Shown: one piece after another, positions 16,524 through 24,822 of the stretch | Numbering within the stretch: the first letter of the stretch is position 1 | How the letters are laid out: each line of letters begins with the position of its first letter | DNA from: CAUYUA01 sp963575675 | GTDB lineage: Bacteria > Pseudomonadota > Alphaproteobacteria > Azospirillales > Azospirillaceae | DNA length: 42,343 nucleotides | Direction of reading: 5' to 3' | NCBI GenBank assembly: GCA_963575675.1 | Contig: CAUYUA010000207.1 | Location: 1 to 42,343 of the forward strand | Notes under the pieces: model-generated | What the model was told of the DNA's origin: nothing | Seen by the model: only the letters and a program-made list of their open reading frames with translations | Databases searched by the model: none | Position numbers and translations under genes: made by a program

Positions 16524-16970
16524 CGGGGGACGCTTTCGACACGGTGAAAAAGCGTCGGATAACCGACGCGCTTGAGCAATAAGCCAAGCCATGTGTGCAA
16601 TGCAAGAGATATGCGCAAGAGATGCGCTCGTCCGTTTCGCGAAGCGATCTTTCTCCGGAATTATTTATTTTCTTAAGCTGTTTTTTTCTCTTAGCACTCT
16701 TAGCATATGTAGCATATGGCTCTTTTTGCCGATTTCGCCGATGGTTGATGGTCTGTGGCGAACTCATAAGAAGTCATATCGCGAGACATGCGTCAATTAT
16801 TCGGCGTGTTGGCGTTATTGGGAGAAGCGTACTTTTTTGGATCAAATTCAATATATTTTTAGGCTATTTGAGAGGGGTCGGGCTTAAAAAATGAAGAAAA
16901 ATTGAACAGGATAGTAAAAAATTTCAGATGACGGGTTGCAGGTTGTGGCGCGCTCTCTATACTGCGGCGC
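16524..16970. promoter_or_regulatory. phaR / phaE-like divergent control region
   Basis: About 450 bases between divergent genes. It holds a candidate PhaR site around 16593-16620 and a family A remnant at about 16636-16670 (TTTCGCGAAGCGATCTTTCT, then CCGGAATT). A GGTTGCAGGTTGTGG stretch lies about 30 bases before the phaE-like start. The plus-strand frames inside are not protein-like. Confidence 0.45.
16593..16620. promoter_or_regulatory. Candidate PhaR binding site upstream of phaR
   Basis: TGTGCAATGCAA followed by ATGCGCAAGAGATGCGC. The nine bases GCAATGCAA recur upstream of phaA (18761-18769). PhaR proteins are known to favour TGC/GCA-rich sites, so autoregulation is plausible. This is inferred from the shared motif only. 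Confidence 0.4.
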
Positions 16971-17546
16971 ATGGCTAATCCGACAGACACCGATCCTCCA
17001 TCGCTGGAAAAACTGGCGCGCCAATATCTGGACCTGTGGCAGGACCAATGGGCGGCGCTGGCGACTGATCCGGAGGTGGCGGAAAATTTGGCGCGCATGT
17101 TTCAGATGATGGGGCAAAGCGTGGCTGCGTTTGTTCCGTTCGCTGGATTAGGCGCTGCGGCGCAGGGAAACACCGGTTGGAATCCCCGGCCTTTTTCTGG
17201 GAGGGCAAGCGCTGACCCCTCGGCGACGGAGGCGGCGACCGCATCGCCGTCTGCGTCTTCTCCTCTTTCGTCCTCGTTTCCGTCTTCGCCATGGCCGCCG
17301 TCTTTTACCGTCCCTTTTTCATTTGCATCTTCCGACCCGCGCGTTTCGGAGACGAACGGTGACCCGCGCGCGTCTTCTGCGTCGCGGTCCTCGTCCGCTG
17401 GCGCTGCACATGGCGGTGGTGCTGAATGTTTTGCTCAGCTCTCCGACAGGCTTGCTGTTCTTGAAAAGCGGCTTTCCGCTTTGGAAGCCGGGGGTGCGCG
17501 ACCGCGCTTCCGCGCTCGTCGACGCTCTCGAACAAAGCAAGATTAA
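16971..17546 (+). CDS. PhaE-like putative PHA synthase subunit
   Basis: A 191-residue protein starting MANPTDTDPPSLEKLARQYL. The first 65 residues are helical (DLWQDQWAALATDPEVAENL, then ARMFQMMGQ). A Ser/Pro-rich linker follows, and the end is a short coiled coil (LSDRLAVLEKRLSALEAGGA) before a basic tail. Class III PHA synthases need a PhaE subunit whose C-terminal coiled coil contacts PhaC; this protein has that layout but is shorter than typical PhaE. Its last 188 bases overlap phaC in another frame. I assign it from position and layout, not a firm family match. Confidence 0.6.
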   Translation: MANPTDTDPPSLEKLARQYLDLWQDQWAALATDPEVAENLARMFQMMGQSVAAFVPFAGLGAAAQGNTGWNPRPFSGRASADPSATEAATASPSASSPLSSSFPSSPWPPSFTVPFSFASSDPRVSETNGDPRASSASRSSSAGAAHGGGAECFAQLSDRLAVLEKRLSALEAGGARPRFRARRRSRTKQD

Positions 17547-18603
17547 CGCGCTGACGCTTGCGCCGGAGGTTGATCGTGAGATGCGGCGGCGTCTGGGAGC
17601 GATTTTCACCGGGATGGAGCGATATCGGCATCATCATTATGTGCGCGATTTGCCGGACCCGCCGACAATTTGGACCGAAGGCGCTAGTCGGTTGTTGGAT
17701 TACGGCGAGTCGTCAAGCGATGGTCCGACTCCGGTTCTGTTCGTCCCGTCCCTCGTGAATCGCGCCTATATTTTGGACTTGTCGCAAGAGCGCAGCCTGT
17801 TGCGTTGGCTGACGAAGCGCGGCGTTCGACCTTTTTTGTTGGATTGGGGATATCCGGGGCCGCGCGAGCGCCGATTTACTCTTACTGATTATATCGTGGG
17901 TCGCCTAACGCGGGCGCTGGAAGCGTTAACGCATCGACTCGGACGCCCGATTCCAATTGTCGGTTATTGCATGGGAGGTCTTTTGGCGTTGGGGGCGGCG
18001 CTTCATCGACCACAATTAGTGTCCGGTTTGGGGCTTTTGGCCACGCCATGGGATTTCCACGCCGAAGACGCCGGAATGGGGCGAATGGCGGCGTCTTTTT
18101 TTGCCCCCTGGGGGCCCGCGCTGGAGGCGTGGGGCGAGCTGCCCGTGGACGCCCTTCAGACGATGTTCGCACAATTAGACCCGTGGTTGATTGCTCGTAA
18201 ATTCAGCCAATTTGCGCGGATGGACCCCGAGTCGCCACAAGCAAAGGCGTTTGTGGCGTTGGAAGATTGGCTGAATGATGGCGTGCCTCTGGCGGCGCAA
18301 GTCGCTCGTGACTGTCTGGTGGGCTGGTATGGACGAAATGACGCCGTCACCGGCAATTGGTTGATTGCCGGTCTGCCCGTCGAACCGCAGAGAATCATGG
18401 TGCCGACTTTGGCGTTGATTCCCACCAATGATCGGATTGTGCCGCCCTCTTCCGCGACGGCGTTGGCAAAAGCAATTCCCGGCGCGGAGACATTGACGCC
18501 TGCAATCGGCCATATCGGCATGGTGGTTAGCGCCGGCGCCGAAGCTTCCGTATGGCGGCCGCTCGCCGATTGGGTAAAGCGCTTCGACGCGCGCAATACC
18601 TAG
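17359..18603 (+). CDS. phaC: Class III-like poly(3-hydroxyalkanoate) synthase PhaC
   Basis: Polymerises (R)-3-hydroxyacyl-CoA into PHA on granules. From GTG 17359 (GGAG about eight bases upstream) the protein has 414 residues, shorter than the about 600 of class I enzymes. The lipase-like box has the diagnostic Cys: GYCMGG (Cys about 204). The Asp is in LIPTNDRIVPPSS (about 358) and the His in AIGHIGMVVS (about 385). Other signatures are VPSLVNRAYILDL, RPFLLDWGYPGP and TPWDFHAEDAG. The frame is open to TTG 17323. The long overlap with the upstream PhaE-like gene suggests coupled translation and a two-subunit synthase. Confidence 0.9.
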   Translation: MTRARLLRRGPRPLALHMAVVLNVLLSSPTGLLFLKSGFPLWKPGVRDRASALVDALEQSKINALTLAPEVDREMRRRLGAIFTGMERYRHHHYVRDLPDPPTIWTEGASRLLDYGESSSDGPTPVLFVPSLVNRAYILDLSQERSLLRWLTKRGVRPFLLDWGYPGPRERRFTLTDYIVGRLTRALEALTHRLGRPIPIVGYCMGGLLALGAALHRPQLVSGLGLLATPWDFHAEDAGMGRMAASFFAPWGPALEAWGELPVDALQTMFAQLDPWLIARKFSQFARMDPESPQAKAFVALEDWLNDGVPLAAQVARDCLVGWYGRNDAVTGNWLIAGLPVEPQRIMVPTLALIPTNDRIVPPSSATALAKAIPGAETLTPAIGHIGMVVSAGAEASVWRPLADWVKRFDARNT

Positions 18604-19100
18604 CGCCGTCGTTGGGATGCGCCGAGAAAAAATGTTCGTAAAAATAAAAAGACCACGATAAACAAAATTATATGTAAGAATACGATTGTATTTCTGTTTT
18701 CGATCACTCAGAATTCACTGATAGGTCATTGTTTTTGTTGTATTATGATATTTTATTTGCGCAATGCAATAACTGCTTCTTTTGCGTTGCAGCTAGAAAT
18801 ATATTGTTTTGGAAGGTCGAAAATCCGTTAACGGCAATGGCGCTTCGCTCTGTAATGAAAAAAAAGACATCCAATCCGACTGTCTCGCACTCCGTCTTCG
18901 CTCCCGTCTTCGCCGTTGCAGCGGTTCTTTTTTCCTCTCATTCGTTTTTCCAACATGAGATATTTGCGTTTTCCGCATCGACTGCCACTTGCATCCTTCA
19001 AGACTAATCCTTAAGGTCGATTCATCGATTCTTAGTCCTCGCCGATCTTAAATCATAATCCAATCACTCGTCGTTCTCTGGACCTGGAGGAGCATTCTGT
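18604..19100. promoter_or_regulatory. phaC-phaA intergenic region with a candidate PhaR site
   Basis: About 500 AT-rich bases. At 18756-18792 a GC-rich patch reads TTTGCGCAATGCAATAACTG, then TTGCGTTGCAGC, sharing GCAATGCAA with the site near phaR. The plus-strand frame at 18729-19007 begins inside this patch and has no family-like sequence, so I do not call it. A strong SD (GGAGGAG) precedes phaA at 19086-19092. Confidence 0.45.
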
Positions 19101-20276
19101 ATGACTGATGTCGTTATCGCCGGCGCCGCTCGCACCGCCATTGGAACCTTCAACGGAGCCTTGAGTTCCGTTCCCGCTCATGTTCTGGGCGAGGCCGTCA
19201 TTCGCGAGCTGTTGAAGCGCGCCAAAGTTGAGCCGGCGGAAGTGACGGAAGTGATTTTGGGGCAAATTCTGACCGCTCACACCGGCCAGAACCCGGCGCG
19301 TCAAGCCGCCATCAACGCCGGGATTCCGGCGGACAAGACCGCTTGGGGCATGAACCAGCTTTGCGGTTCGGGTTTGCGCTCGGTGGCTCTGGGCTATCAG
19401 GCGATCAAGCTCGGCGAAGCCGAAGTCATGATCTGCGGCGGTCAAGAAAGCATGAGCATGGCGCCGCACGTCGCTCATCTGCGCAACGGCACCAAGATGG
19501 GGACGCTGGAGCTGCTCGACACCATGCTTCGTGATGGGCTGACCGACGCCTTCAAAGGCTATCACATGGGCGTCACGGCGGAAAACGTCGCTAAAAAGTA
19601 TGAATTGACTCGCCAAGAGCAAGACGAATTCGCCCTCGCCTCGCAGCAGAAGGCGGAGGCCGCCATTAAGGCCGGAAAATTCAAGGATGAAATCGTTCCC
19701 GTCATCATCAAGGGCCGTAAAGGCGACGTGGTGTTCGACACCGACGAGCATCCGAAATTCGGCGTCACCATGGAGTCGTTGGGCAAGCTGAAGCCCGCGT
19801 TTGATAAAGCCGGAACCGTCACCGCCGGAAACGCTTCGGGAATTAACGACGGCGCCGCCGGCGTGGTTCTGATGAGCGCCGACAACGCCGCCAAGCGCGG
19901 CGTGACTCCGTTGGCGCGCATCGTCTCTTGGGCCACCGCCGGCGTCGATCCGGCGATCATGGGCACAGGTCCGATACCGGCCAGCCGTCTGGCTTTGCAG
20001 CGCGCCGGGTGGAAGCACGAAGACCTCGATCTTATCGAAGCGAATGAAGCTTTCGCCGCTCAGGCATGCGCGGTCAATCGCGACATCGGTTGGGACACCT
20101 CGAAAATCAACGTCAACGGCGGCGCGATTGCGCTCGGTCACCCGATCGGCGCTTCGGGCGCGCGCGTTCTGGTTACGCTGCTTCACGAAATGGGCAAGCG
20201 CAACGCCAAGAAGGGCCTTGCCACCTTGTGCATCGGCGGTGGCATGGGCATCGCCCTTTGCGTTGAGCGCGCTTAA
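19101..20276 (+). CDS. phaA: Acetyl-CoA acetyltransferase PhaA (beta-ketothiolase)
   Basis: Condenses two acetyl-CoA into acetoacetyl-CoA, the first step of PHB synthesis. At 391 residues it has thiolase family length, with the acylated Cys in NQLCGSGLRSV (about 88), the INVNGGAIALGHPIGASGAR region containing the catalytic His (about 347), and the second Cys in CIGGGMGIALC (about 377). EANEAFAAQACAVNRD is also typical. The start is fixed by GGAGGAG eight bases upstream. It is followed by its own terminator, so phaA and phaB are probably separate units. Confidence 0.97.
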   Translation: MTDVVIAGAARTAIGTFNGALSSVPAHVLGEAVIRELLKRAKVEPAEVTEVILGQILTAHTGQNPARQAAINAGIPADKTAWGMNQLCGSGLRSVALGYQAIKLGEAEVMICGGQESMSMAPHVAHLRNGTKMGTLELLDTMLRDGLTDAFKGYHMGVTAENVAKKYELTRQEQDEFALASQQKAEAAIKAGKFKDEIVPVIIKGRKGDVVFDTDEHPKFGVTMESLGKLKPAFDKAGTVTAGNASGINDGAAGVVLMSADNAAKRGVTPLARIVSWATAGVDPAIMGTGPIPASRLALQRAGWKHEDLDLIEANEAFAAQACAVNRDIGWDTSKINVNGGAIALGHPIGASGARVLVTLLHEMGKRNAKKGLATLCIGGGMGIALCVERA

Positions 20277-20325
20277 TTAAATCGCGTAGAATCCGTCTCG
20301 ATCTTTGACTCGTCGAATTTGATTG

Positions 20326-20349
20326 CGGAGGGAGAAATCCCTCCGTTTT
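20326..20349 (+). terminator. Rho-independent terminator after phaA
   Basis: CGGAGGGA-GAAA-TCCCTCCG followed by TTTTC, about 50 bases after the phaA stop codon. A perfect 8-bp stem with a GNRA-type loop. Confidence 0.88.
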
Positions 20350-20517
20350 CTTCCCTCTGCGGATGCGCTTTTTGATCTGGCCGTTTATTCATCCACAACT
20401 TTTAGTCTGTAACGCGCAGCGCGGAAGGTGTTTTGTTTGATGCACGCCATCAGATGGCGATGATCCGATCTCTTGCACACAATCAATCCAAACACGATTT
20501 TTCTAGGGAGTGAACTC

Positions 20518-21240
20518 ATGGCTCGCATTGCATTGGTCACCGGTGGCACACGCGGCATCGGCGAAGCGATTTCATTGGCTTTGAAGGCTTCTGGATACAA
20601 AGTTGTCGCGAATTACGCCGGAAATGAAGAAAAGGCGCGCGCATTTACAGAACAGACCGGCATTCCGGCTTACAAATGGGATGTTGGTGATTTCGAGGCG
20701 TGCAAGGCTGGAATCGCTCAAATCGAAGCGGAAATTGGTCCGATTGAAGTTTTGGTCAACAACGCGGGCATCACTCGCGACGTCCCTTTGCATAAGATGA
20801 AGCCCGAGCAGTGGGATGCGGTGATTCGCACCAATTTGACTTCGTGCTTCAATATGTGCCGGTTGGTGATTGAAGGCATGCGTGATCGGGGATTTGGCCG
20901 CATCGTCAACATCAGCTCGGTTAATGGGCAGCAGGGACAGTTTGGCCAGAGCAACTATTCTGCTGCTAAGGCGGGCGTCCTTGGTTTTACGCGCGCTCTG
21001 GCTCAGGAAGGCGCTGCGAAGGGCGTGACGGTGAATGCTGTTGCTCCGGGTTATACAGACACGGATATGGTCCGCGCGGTTGCTCCGGAAGTTATGAAGA
21101 AGATTTTGACCAAGATTCCTGTTGGGCGTTTGTGTTCGGCGGAAGAGATTGCTCGCGCGGTGTTGTTTTTGGCGGCTGACGAGGCTGTTTCGATTACCGG
21201 ATCGACTTTGTCGGTCAATGGCGGCCAATACTTTATCTAA
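20518..21240 (+). CDS. phaB: Acetoacetyl-CoA reductase PhaB
   Basis: NADPH-dependent short-chain dehydrogenase reducing acetoacetyl-CoA to (R)-3-hydroxybutyryl-CoA for PhaC. It has 240 residues from ATG 20518, preceded by AGGGAGTGAACTC. The Rossmann motif is TGGTRGIG (near residue 8), with NNAGITRD, the catalytic Ser in ISSVNGQQGQFG, and YSAAK giving the Tyr and Lys. The C-terminus SITGSTLSVNGGQYFI is typical of PhaB/FabG-type reductases. The FGQSNYSAAKAGVLGFT stretch and its position after phaA favour PhaB over FabG. The frame is open upstream to 20473 but lacks an SD there. Confidence 0.95.
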   Translation: MARIALVTGGTRGIGEAISLALKASGYKVVANYAGNEEKARAFTEQTGIPAYKWDVGDFEACKAGIAQIEAEIGPIEVLVNNAGITRDVPLHKMKPEQWDAVIRTNLTSCFNMCRLVIEGMRDRGFGRIVNISSVNGQQGQFGQSNYSAAKAGVLGFTRALAQEGAAKGVTVNAVAPGYTDTDMVRAVAPEVMKKILTKIPVGRLCSAEEIARAVLFLAADEAVSITGSTLSVNGGQYFI

Positions 21241-21281
21241 GCCATCTAAAGCTGAAGAAAACAAGAAAACTAAAAAATAGA

Positions 21282-21370
21282 AATTAGAAGGGTCCAGGGA
21301 CTGTGTTCCTGGTCGCTCGGGATTATAAGGGGGGAGCGAAAGCCCCCCTTATTTGCCGTAAGGCAAATCT
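21282..21370 (+). repeat. Family A element, left half only
   Basis: Starts AAATTAGAAGGGTCCAGGGA, then CTGTGTTCCTGGTCG, GGGATTATAAGG and AAGCCCCCCTTAT. The usual TTCGCGAAGCGATC is replaced by TTGCCGTAAGGCAAATC. The right half is missing. It lies about 40 bases after the phaB stop. Confidence 0.7.
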
Positions 21371-21556
21371 CGTGCAAACTGTAGCGTCTTTGTTGTTTGA
21401 ACGAGTTTGAGCCGAGTGAGTTTAAACGGGTTTAAATGGATTTAAGCGAGTTAAAGGAGGCTGTCGTCTGCTCCGTGGCGATGGGGAAAGCTGAGCGGGG
21501 AAGGCTGAGCCTGGATTTGTGTTTTTTTATTCGGATTCCTTTTTCGGAACGCGATC

Positions 21557-21616
21557 GGGGGGACCAGTCCCCCCGTCCCCCAGCCAAGGGACACCCTTGG
21601 AACCCGTTTTTTTAAT
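21557..21616 (+). terminator. Double hairpin with T run downstream of phaB
   Basis: A perfect GGGGGGAC-CA-GTCCCCCC hairpin is followed by CCAAGGG-ACA-CCCTTGG and then AACCCGTTTTTTT. The T run points to plus-strand termination, although the nearest plus gene (phaB) ends 300 bases earlier. The CCAGCCAAGGG part also occurs near 9080, so it may be repeat-derived. Confidence 0.55.
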
Positions 21617-21630
21617 TCTTTAATTGCGTT

Positions 21631-23934
21631 CTACAAAACCACCATCTCAGAAGATCGTTCCTCATGGCGACGAGGAGATTGAGGCGGATACTCAAATCCG
21701 ATTCGACCGTTCTCTACAACAACACGCACCGCGCCGCCTTTTGCCAAACGTCCAAACAACAACTCTTCCGCAAGGGGCTTCTTGATGTGCTCCTGGATAA
21801 CACGGCCAAGAGGCCGCGCCCCATAAAGAGGATCGTAGCCTTTTTGAGCAAGCCAAGCGCGGGCGTCGTCGGAAAGTTCAATTTCCACGCCGCGATCCGC
21901 CAACAAAACTTCCAATTGCATGATGAACTTGTCGACCACCTTCGAAATCACCTCTGAAGAAAGAGGCGCAAACTGGATGATCGAATCAAGACGATTTCGG
22001 AACTCCGGCGAGAACATCTTGTCGATAGCTTCGAGATCATCGCCGATTCTTACTGTTCTCTCAAAACCTATCACATGTTTGGCCATGTCTGCTGCGCCAG
22101 CGTTGGTGGTCATAATCAAGATGACATTGCGAAAATCAATGGACTTCCCGTTATGATCGGTCAGTTTGCCGTGATCCATAACTTGCAGCAAAATATTGAA
22201 TAGGTCTGGATGAGCTTTCTCGATTTCATCAAGCAACAATACGGCGTGAGGGTGTTGGTCTATGGCGTCTGTCAGCAACCCTCCTTGATCAAATCCGACA
22301 TATCCAGGCGGAGCGCCGATCAACCGAGAAATCGTGTGTCGTTCCATATACTCGGACATATCGAAACGAATCAGCTCGATGCCCAAAGTTATGGCCAATT
22401 GACGTGAAGCTTCGGTTTTGCCGACGCCGGTTGGTCCGGCGAACAAATAGCATCCTATTGGTTTTTCAGGCTCGCGCAACCCGGCGCGCGCCAATTTAAT
22501 AGCAGTGGCGATGGCTTCTATGGCCTTGTCTTGGCCGAAGACCATCGTCTTGAGATGCTGTTCAAGATGCGCCAAAGCTTCACGATCGTCGCGACTGACG
22601 CTTTTGGGGGGGATCCTGGCAATTTTAGCGACAACCGCTTCGATGTCTTTGACGGAAATCGTTTTCTTTCGCTTCGATTCCGGAAAGAGCATTTGGGCGG
22701 CGCCGACTTCATCGATAATGTCGATGGCTTTATCTGGAAGTTTGCGATCGCCGATGAAGCGGGCGGACAATTCGACGGCGGCTTTGAGGGCGTCGTTGGT
22801 GTAGCGAACGCGGTGAAACTCTTCGTAAGAGGACTTTAAGCCGCGCAATATCTTGATGGAGTCTTCGATCGAGGGCTCGTTGACGTCGATCTTCTGGAAT
22901 CGGCGAACCAACGCCCGGTCTTTTTCGAAATGATTTCGGTACTCTTTATAGGTGGTGGAGCCGATGCAGCGCAAAGTTCCGCCCGCCAGAGAAGGTTTGA
23001 GCAAATTAGAGGCGTCCATGGCGCCGCCGGAAGTCGCTCCGGCGCCGATGATGGTGTGAATTTCGTCAATGAAAAGAATTGCGCCCGCCAAGGCTTCAAG
23101 AGCTGAGATCACAGCCTTAAGTCGCTCTTCAAAGTCGCCGCGATACCGGGTTCCGGCGAGCAAGGAGCCCATGTCGAGAGAGTAGATCACGGCGTTGAGC
23201 AAAACCTCTGGAACTTCGTCGTGAACAATGCGCCGCGCCAATCCTTCGGCAATGGCGGTTTTTCCGACTCCGGGATCGCCGACGTAAAGGGGATTGTTTT
23301 TTGATCGGCGGCAGAGGATCTGGATTGTGCGCTCAACTTCGGTTTCACGACCAATCAAGGGATCGATTCGACCGCTTTCGGCTTTTTTGTTGAGATTGAT
23401 GCAGTATGCATCCAGCGCCTCTGCGCCTTTTTTGACGACTTTGTCGGCTCCGGCGTCTTCGTCGGCGCCCGAAATTCGTTTGTTTTGTGGTTTACCGGAT
23501 TTCTTGGCGACGCCATGAGAAATGTAATTCACGGCGTCAAACCGAGTCATGTCCTGTTCTTGAAGATAAAAGACCGCGTGACTTTCGCGCTCGGAAAACA
23601 TGGCGACCAAGACATTTGCGCCGGTGACCTCTTCGCGACCGGAGGACTGAACGTGAATCGCAGCGCGCTGAATCACGCGCTGGAATCCGGCGGTGGGAGA
23701 CGGCTCTCGGTGATCGACGACCAAATTCGACAATTCTTGATCGAGATACCCGGTGAGGTCTCCGCGCAAACGCTCGATATCCACGGAACATGCTCGCAAC
23801 ACGGCCACCGCGTCTTCGTCTTCAGTCAAGGCGAGAAGCAGATGCTCCAAGGTTGCGTATTCGTGTTGTCGCGTGCCGGCCAAAACCAATGCACGATGGA
23901 GAGACTGCTCCAGTTGACGAGAAAGCATGGCCAC
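21631..23934 (-). CDS. clpA: ATP-dependent Clp protease ATP-binding subunit ClpA
   Basis: Hexameric AAA+ unfoldase that feeds substrates to ClpP. The protein is 767 residues. Its N domain (LEQSLHRALVLAGTRQHEYA) binds ClpS. AAA-1 has Walker A GDPGVGKTAIAEG and Walker B ILFIDEIHTIIGAG; AAA-2 has GPTGVGKTEASRQLA and VLLLDEIEKAHPD. Near the end is YGARPLGRVIQEHIKKPLAE. A ClpP-binding IGF loop is visible as HVIGFE. There is no ClpB-type middle coiled coil. The start is GTG 23934 or ATG 23928 (MLSRQLEQ). It lies 68 bases after clpS, the usual operon. clpP is not here. Confidence 0.96.
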   Translation of the reverse strand: MAMLSRQLEQSLHRALVLAGTRQHEYATLEHLLLALTEDEDAVAVLRACSVDIERLRGDLTGYLDQELSNLVVDHREPSPTAGFQRVIQRAAIHVQSSGREEVTGANVLVAMFSERESHAVFYLQEQDMTRFDAVNYISHGVAKKSGKPQNKRISGADEDAGADKVVKKGAEALDAYCINLNKKAESGRIDPLIGRETEVERTIQILCRRSKNNPLYVGDPGVGKTAIAEGLARRIVHDEVPEVLLNAVIYSLDMGSLLAGTRYRGDFEERLKAVISALEALAGAILFIDEIHTIIGAGATSGGAMDASNLLKPSLAGGTLRCIGSTTYKEYRNHFEKDRALVRRFQKIDVNEPSIEDSIKILRGLKSSYEEFHRVRYTNDALKAAVELSARFIGDRKLPDKAIDIIDEVGAAQMLFPESKRKKTISVKDIEAVVAKIARIPPKSVSRDDREALAHLEQHLKTMVFGQDKAIEAIATAIKLARAGLREPEKPIGCYLFAGPTGVGKTEASRQLAITLGIELIRFDMSEYMERHTISRLIGAPPGYVGFDQGGLLTDAIDQHPHAVLLLDEIEKAHPDLFNILLQVMDHGKLTDHNGKSIDFRNVILIMTTNAGAADMAKHVIGFERTVRIGDDLEAIDKMFSPEFRNRLDSIIQFAPLSSEVISKVVDKFIMQLEVLLADRGVEIELSDDARAWLAQKGYDPLYGARPLGRVIQEHIKKPLAEELLFGRLAKGGAVRVVVENGRIGFEYPPQSPRRHEERSSEMVVL

Positions 23935-24002
23935 GAGCGCTGCCCTTTCCCAAAATTAAAGAGGCTTCTGAATGAAAGAGGCAAAAATTCACTTCGCCGC
24001 CA

Positions 24003-24332
24003 CTAATCTTTTTCGAGCGTGCATTGAAGTGGGTGTTGGTTTTGGCGTGCGTAATCCATAACTTGAGCGACTTTTGTCTCTGCGACTTCGTAAGTGTAAA
24101 CGCCGCATACGCCGACGCCTCGACGATGCACATGCAGCATGATCCTGGTCGCTTCCTGACGAGATTTATGAAAAATCTGTTCGAGTATCTGAACCACGAA
24201 CTCCATTGGCGTATAGTCGTCGTTGAGCATCAGCACTTTGTACATGGAGGGCGTTTTGGTCTTCGATCGCGCCTTAACGGCCACGCCCGAATCGGATCCC
24301 TCATCGCCCTGCTGTTTGTCGAAATCGGCCAT
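24003..24332 (-). CDS. clpS: ClpA adaptor protein ClpS
   Basis: N-end-rule adaptor that delivers proteins with destabilising N-terminal residues to ClpA. It has 109 residues: a flexible N-terminal tail of about 28, then the family core PSMYKVLMLNDDYTPMEFVV, LEQIFHKSRQEATRIMLHVH and RRGVGVCGVYTYEVAETKV. The Asn-Asp pair (about 37-39) and the His of MLHVH belong to the substrate pocket. Cotranscribed with clpA. Confidence 0.96.
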   Translation of the reverse strand: MADFDKQQGDEGSDSGVAVKARSKTKTPSMYKVLMLNDDYTPMEFVVQILEQIFHKSRQEATRIMLHVHRRGVGVCGVYTYEVAETKVAQVMDYARQNQHPLQCTLEKD

Positions 24333-24448
24333 AGTATGAATTGACGTCCCGCAGGTTAAAGAGAAGCGTGTCTATGATATGAGAAGTTTGGCTCTGGTTG
24401 GAAGAGGGGAATGAAAACGTTTTTTTATAATGGAGTGGGGCTTAAAAA

Positions 24449-24774
24449 TTAAATAGGTCCAGGGAGTGTGTTCCCAGTCGTTCGGGTCAAGGACGAAAGC
24501 CCCCTTCCCCCTTATTCGCGAAGCGATCGTCCCTCTTATTCGCGAAGCGATCGTCCAATGGGAGCTGTTTTTGAAACTGCTTGTCTTTGTTGACGACAAC
24601 ACAGGCAAAGCAGGCAAAGTCTGTGGTCGCAAAGTCTGTGGTCGCAAAGTCTGCGGTCTATGTGGGCAAACAATGCAAACGAACAATCCCAAGGGAAGAG
24701 GATCGCTTCGCGAGTAAGAGGGCTTTCGTCCTTGGTCCGAGCGGTTGGGAACACACTCCCCGGGCTCGGTTTAA
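24449..24774. repeat. Family A element with internal tandem repeats
   Basis: Tips are GGTCCAGGGAGTGTGTTCCC and its divergent inverse ending at about 24772. The left arm has a duplicated CTTATTCGCGAAGCGATCGT segment (24513-24555). The centre has about 2.7 copies of a 15-base unit GTCTGTGGTCGCAAA (24619-24658). Located between kup and clpS. Bases 24333-24448 and 24775-24822 show only a small GCCCGCA-TTC-TGCGGGC hairpin (24800-24816) after kup. Confidence 0.8.
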
Positions 24775-24822
24775 CTTCCACACAGCATTGACTCAATGAG
24801 CCCGCATTCTGCGGGCAAGCTC

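Larger units (their letters stand above)
21241..21630. other. Intergenic region between phaB and clpA with repeats
   Basis: Contains half of a family A element (21282-21370), a stretch of GTTTAAA/GATTTAAGCGAG-like direct repeats at about 21403-21455, and two hairpins at 21557-21616. No gene is supportable. Confidence 0.5.

Noticed and set aside
19053..20186. 377-codon frame opposite phaA
   Set aside because: It is a shadow of the strongly supported thiolase gene, caused by GC-rich codon bias.
24603..24660. Short tandem repeats as a possible CRISPR
   Set aside because: Units of 15 bases are head-to-tail without spacers and lie inside a family A element.
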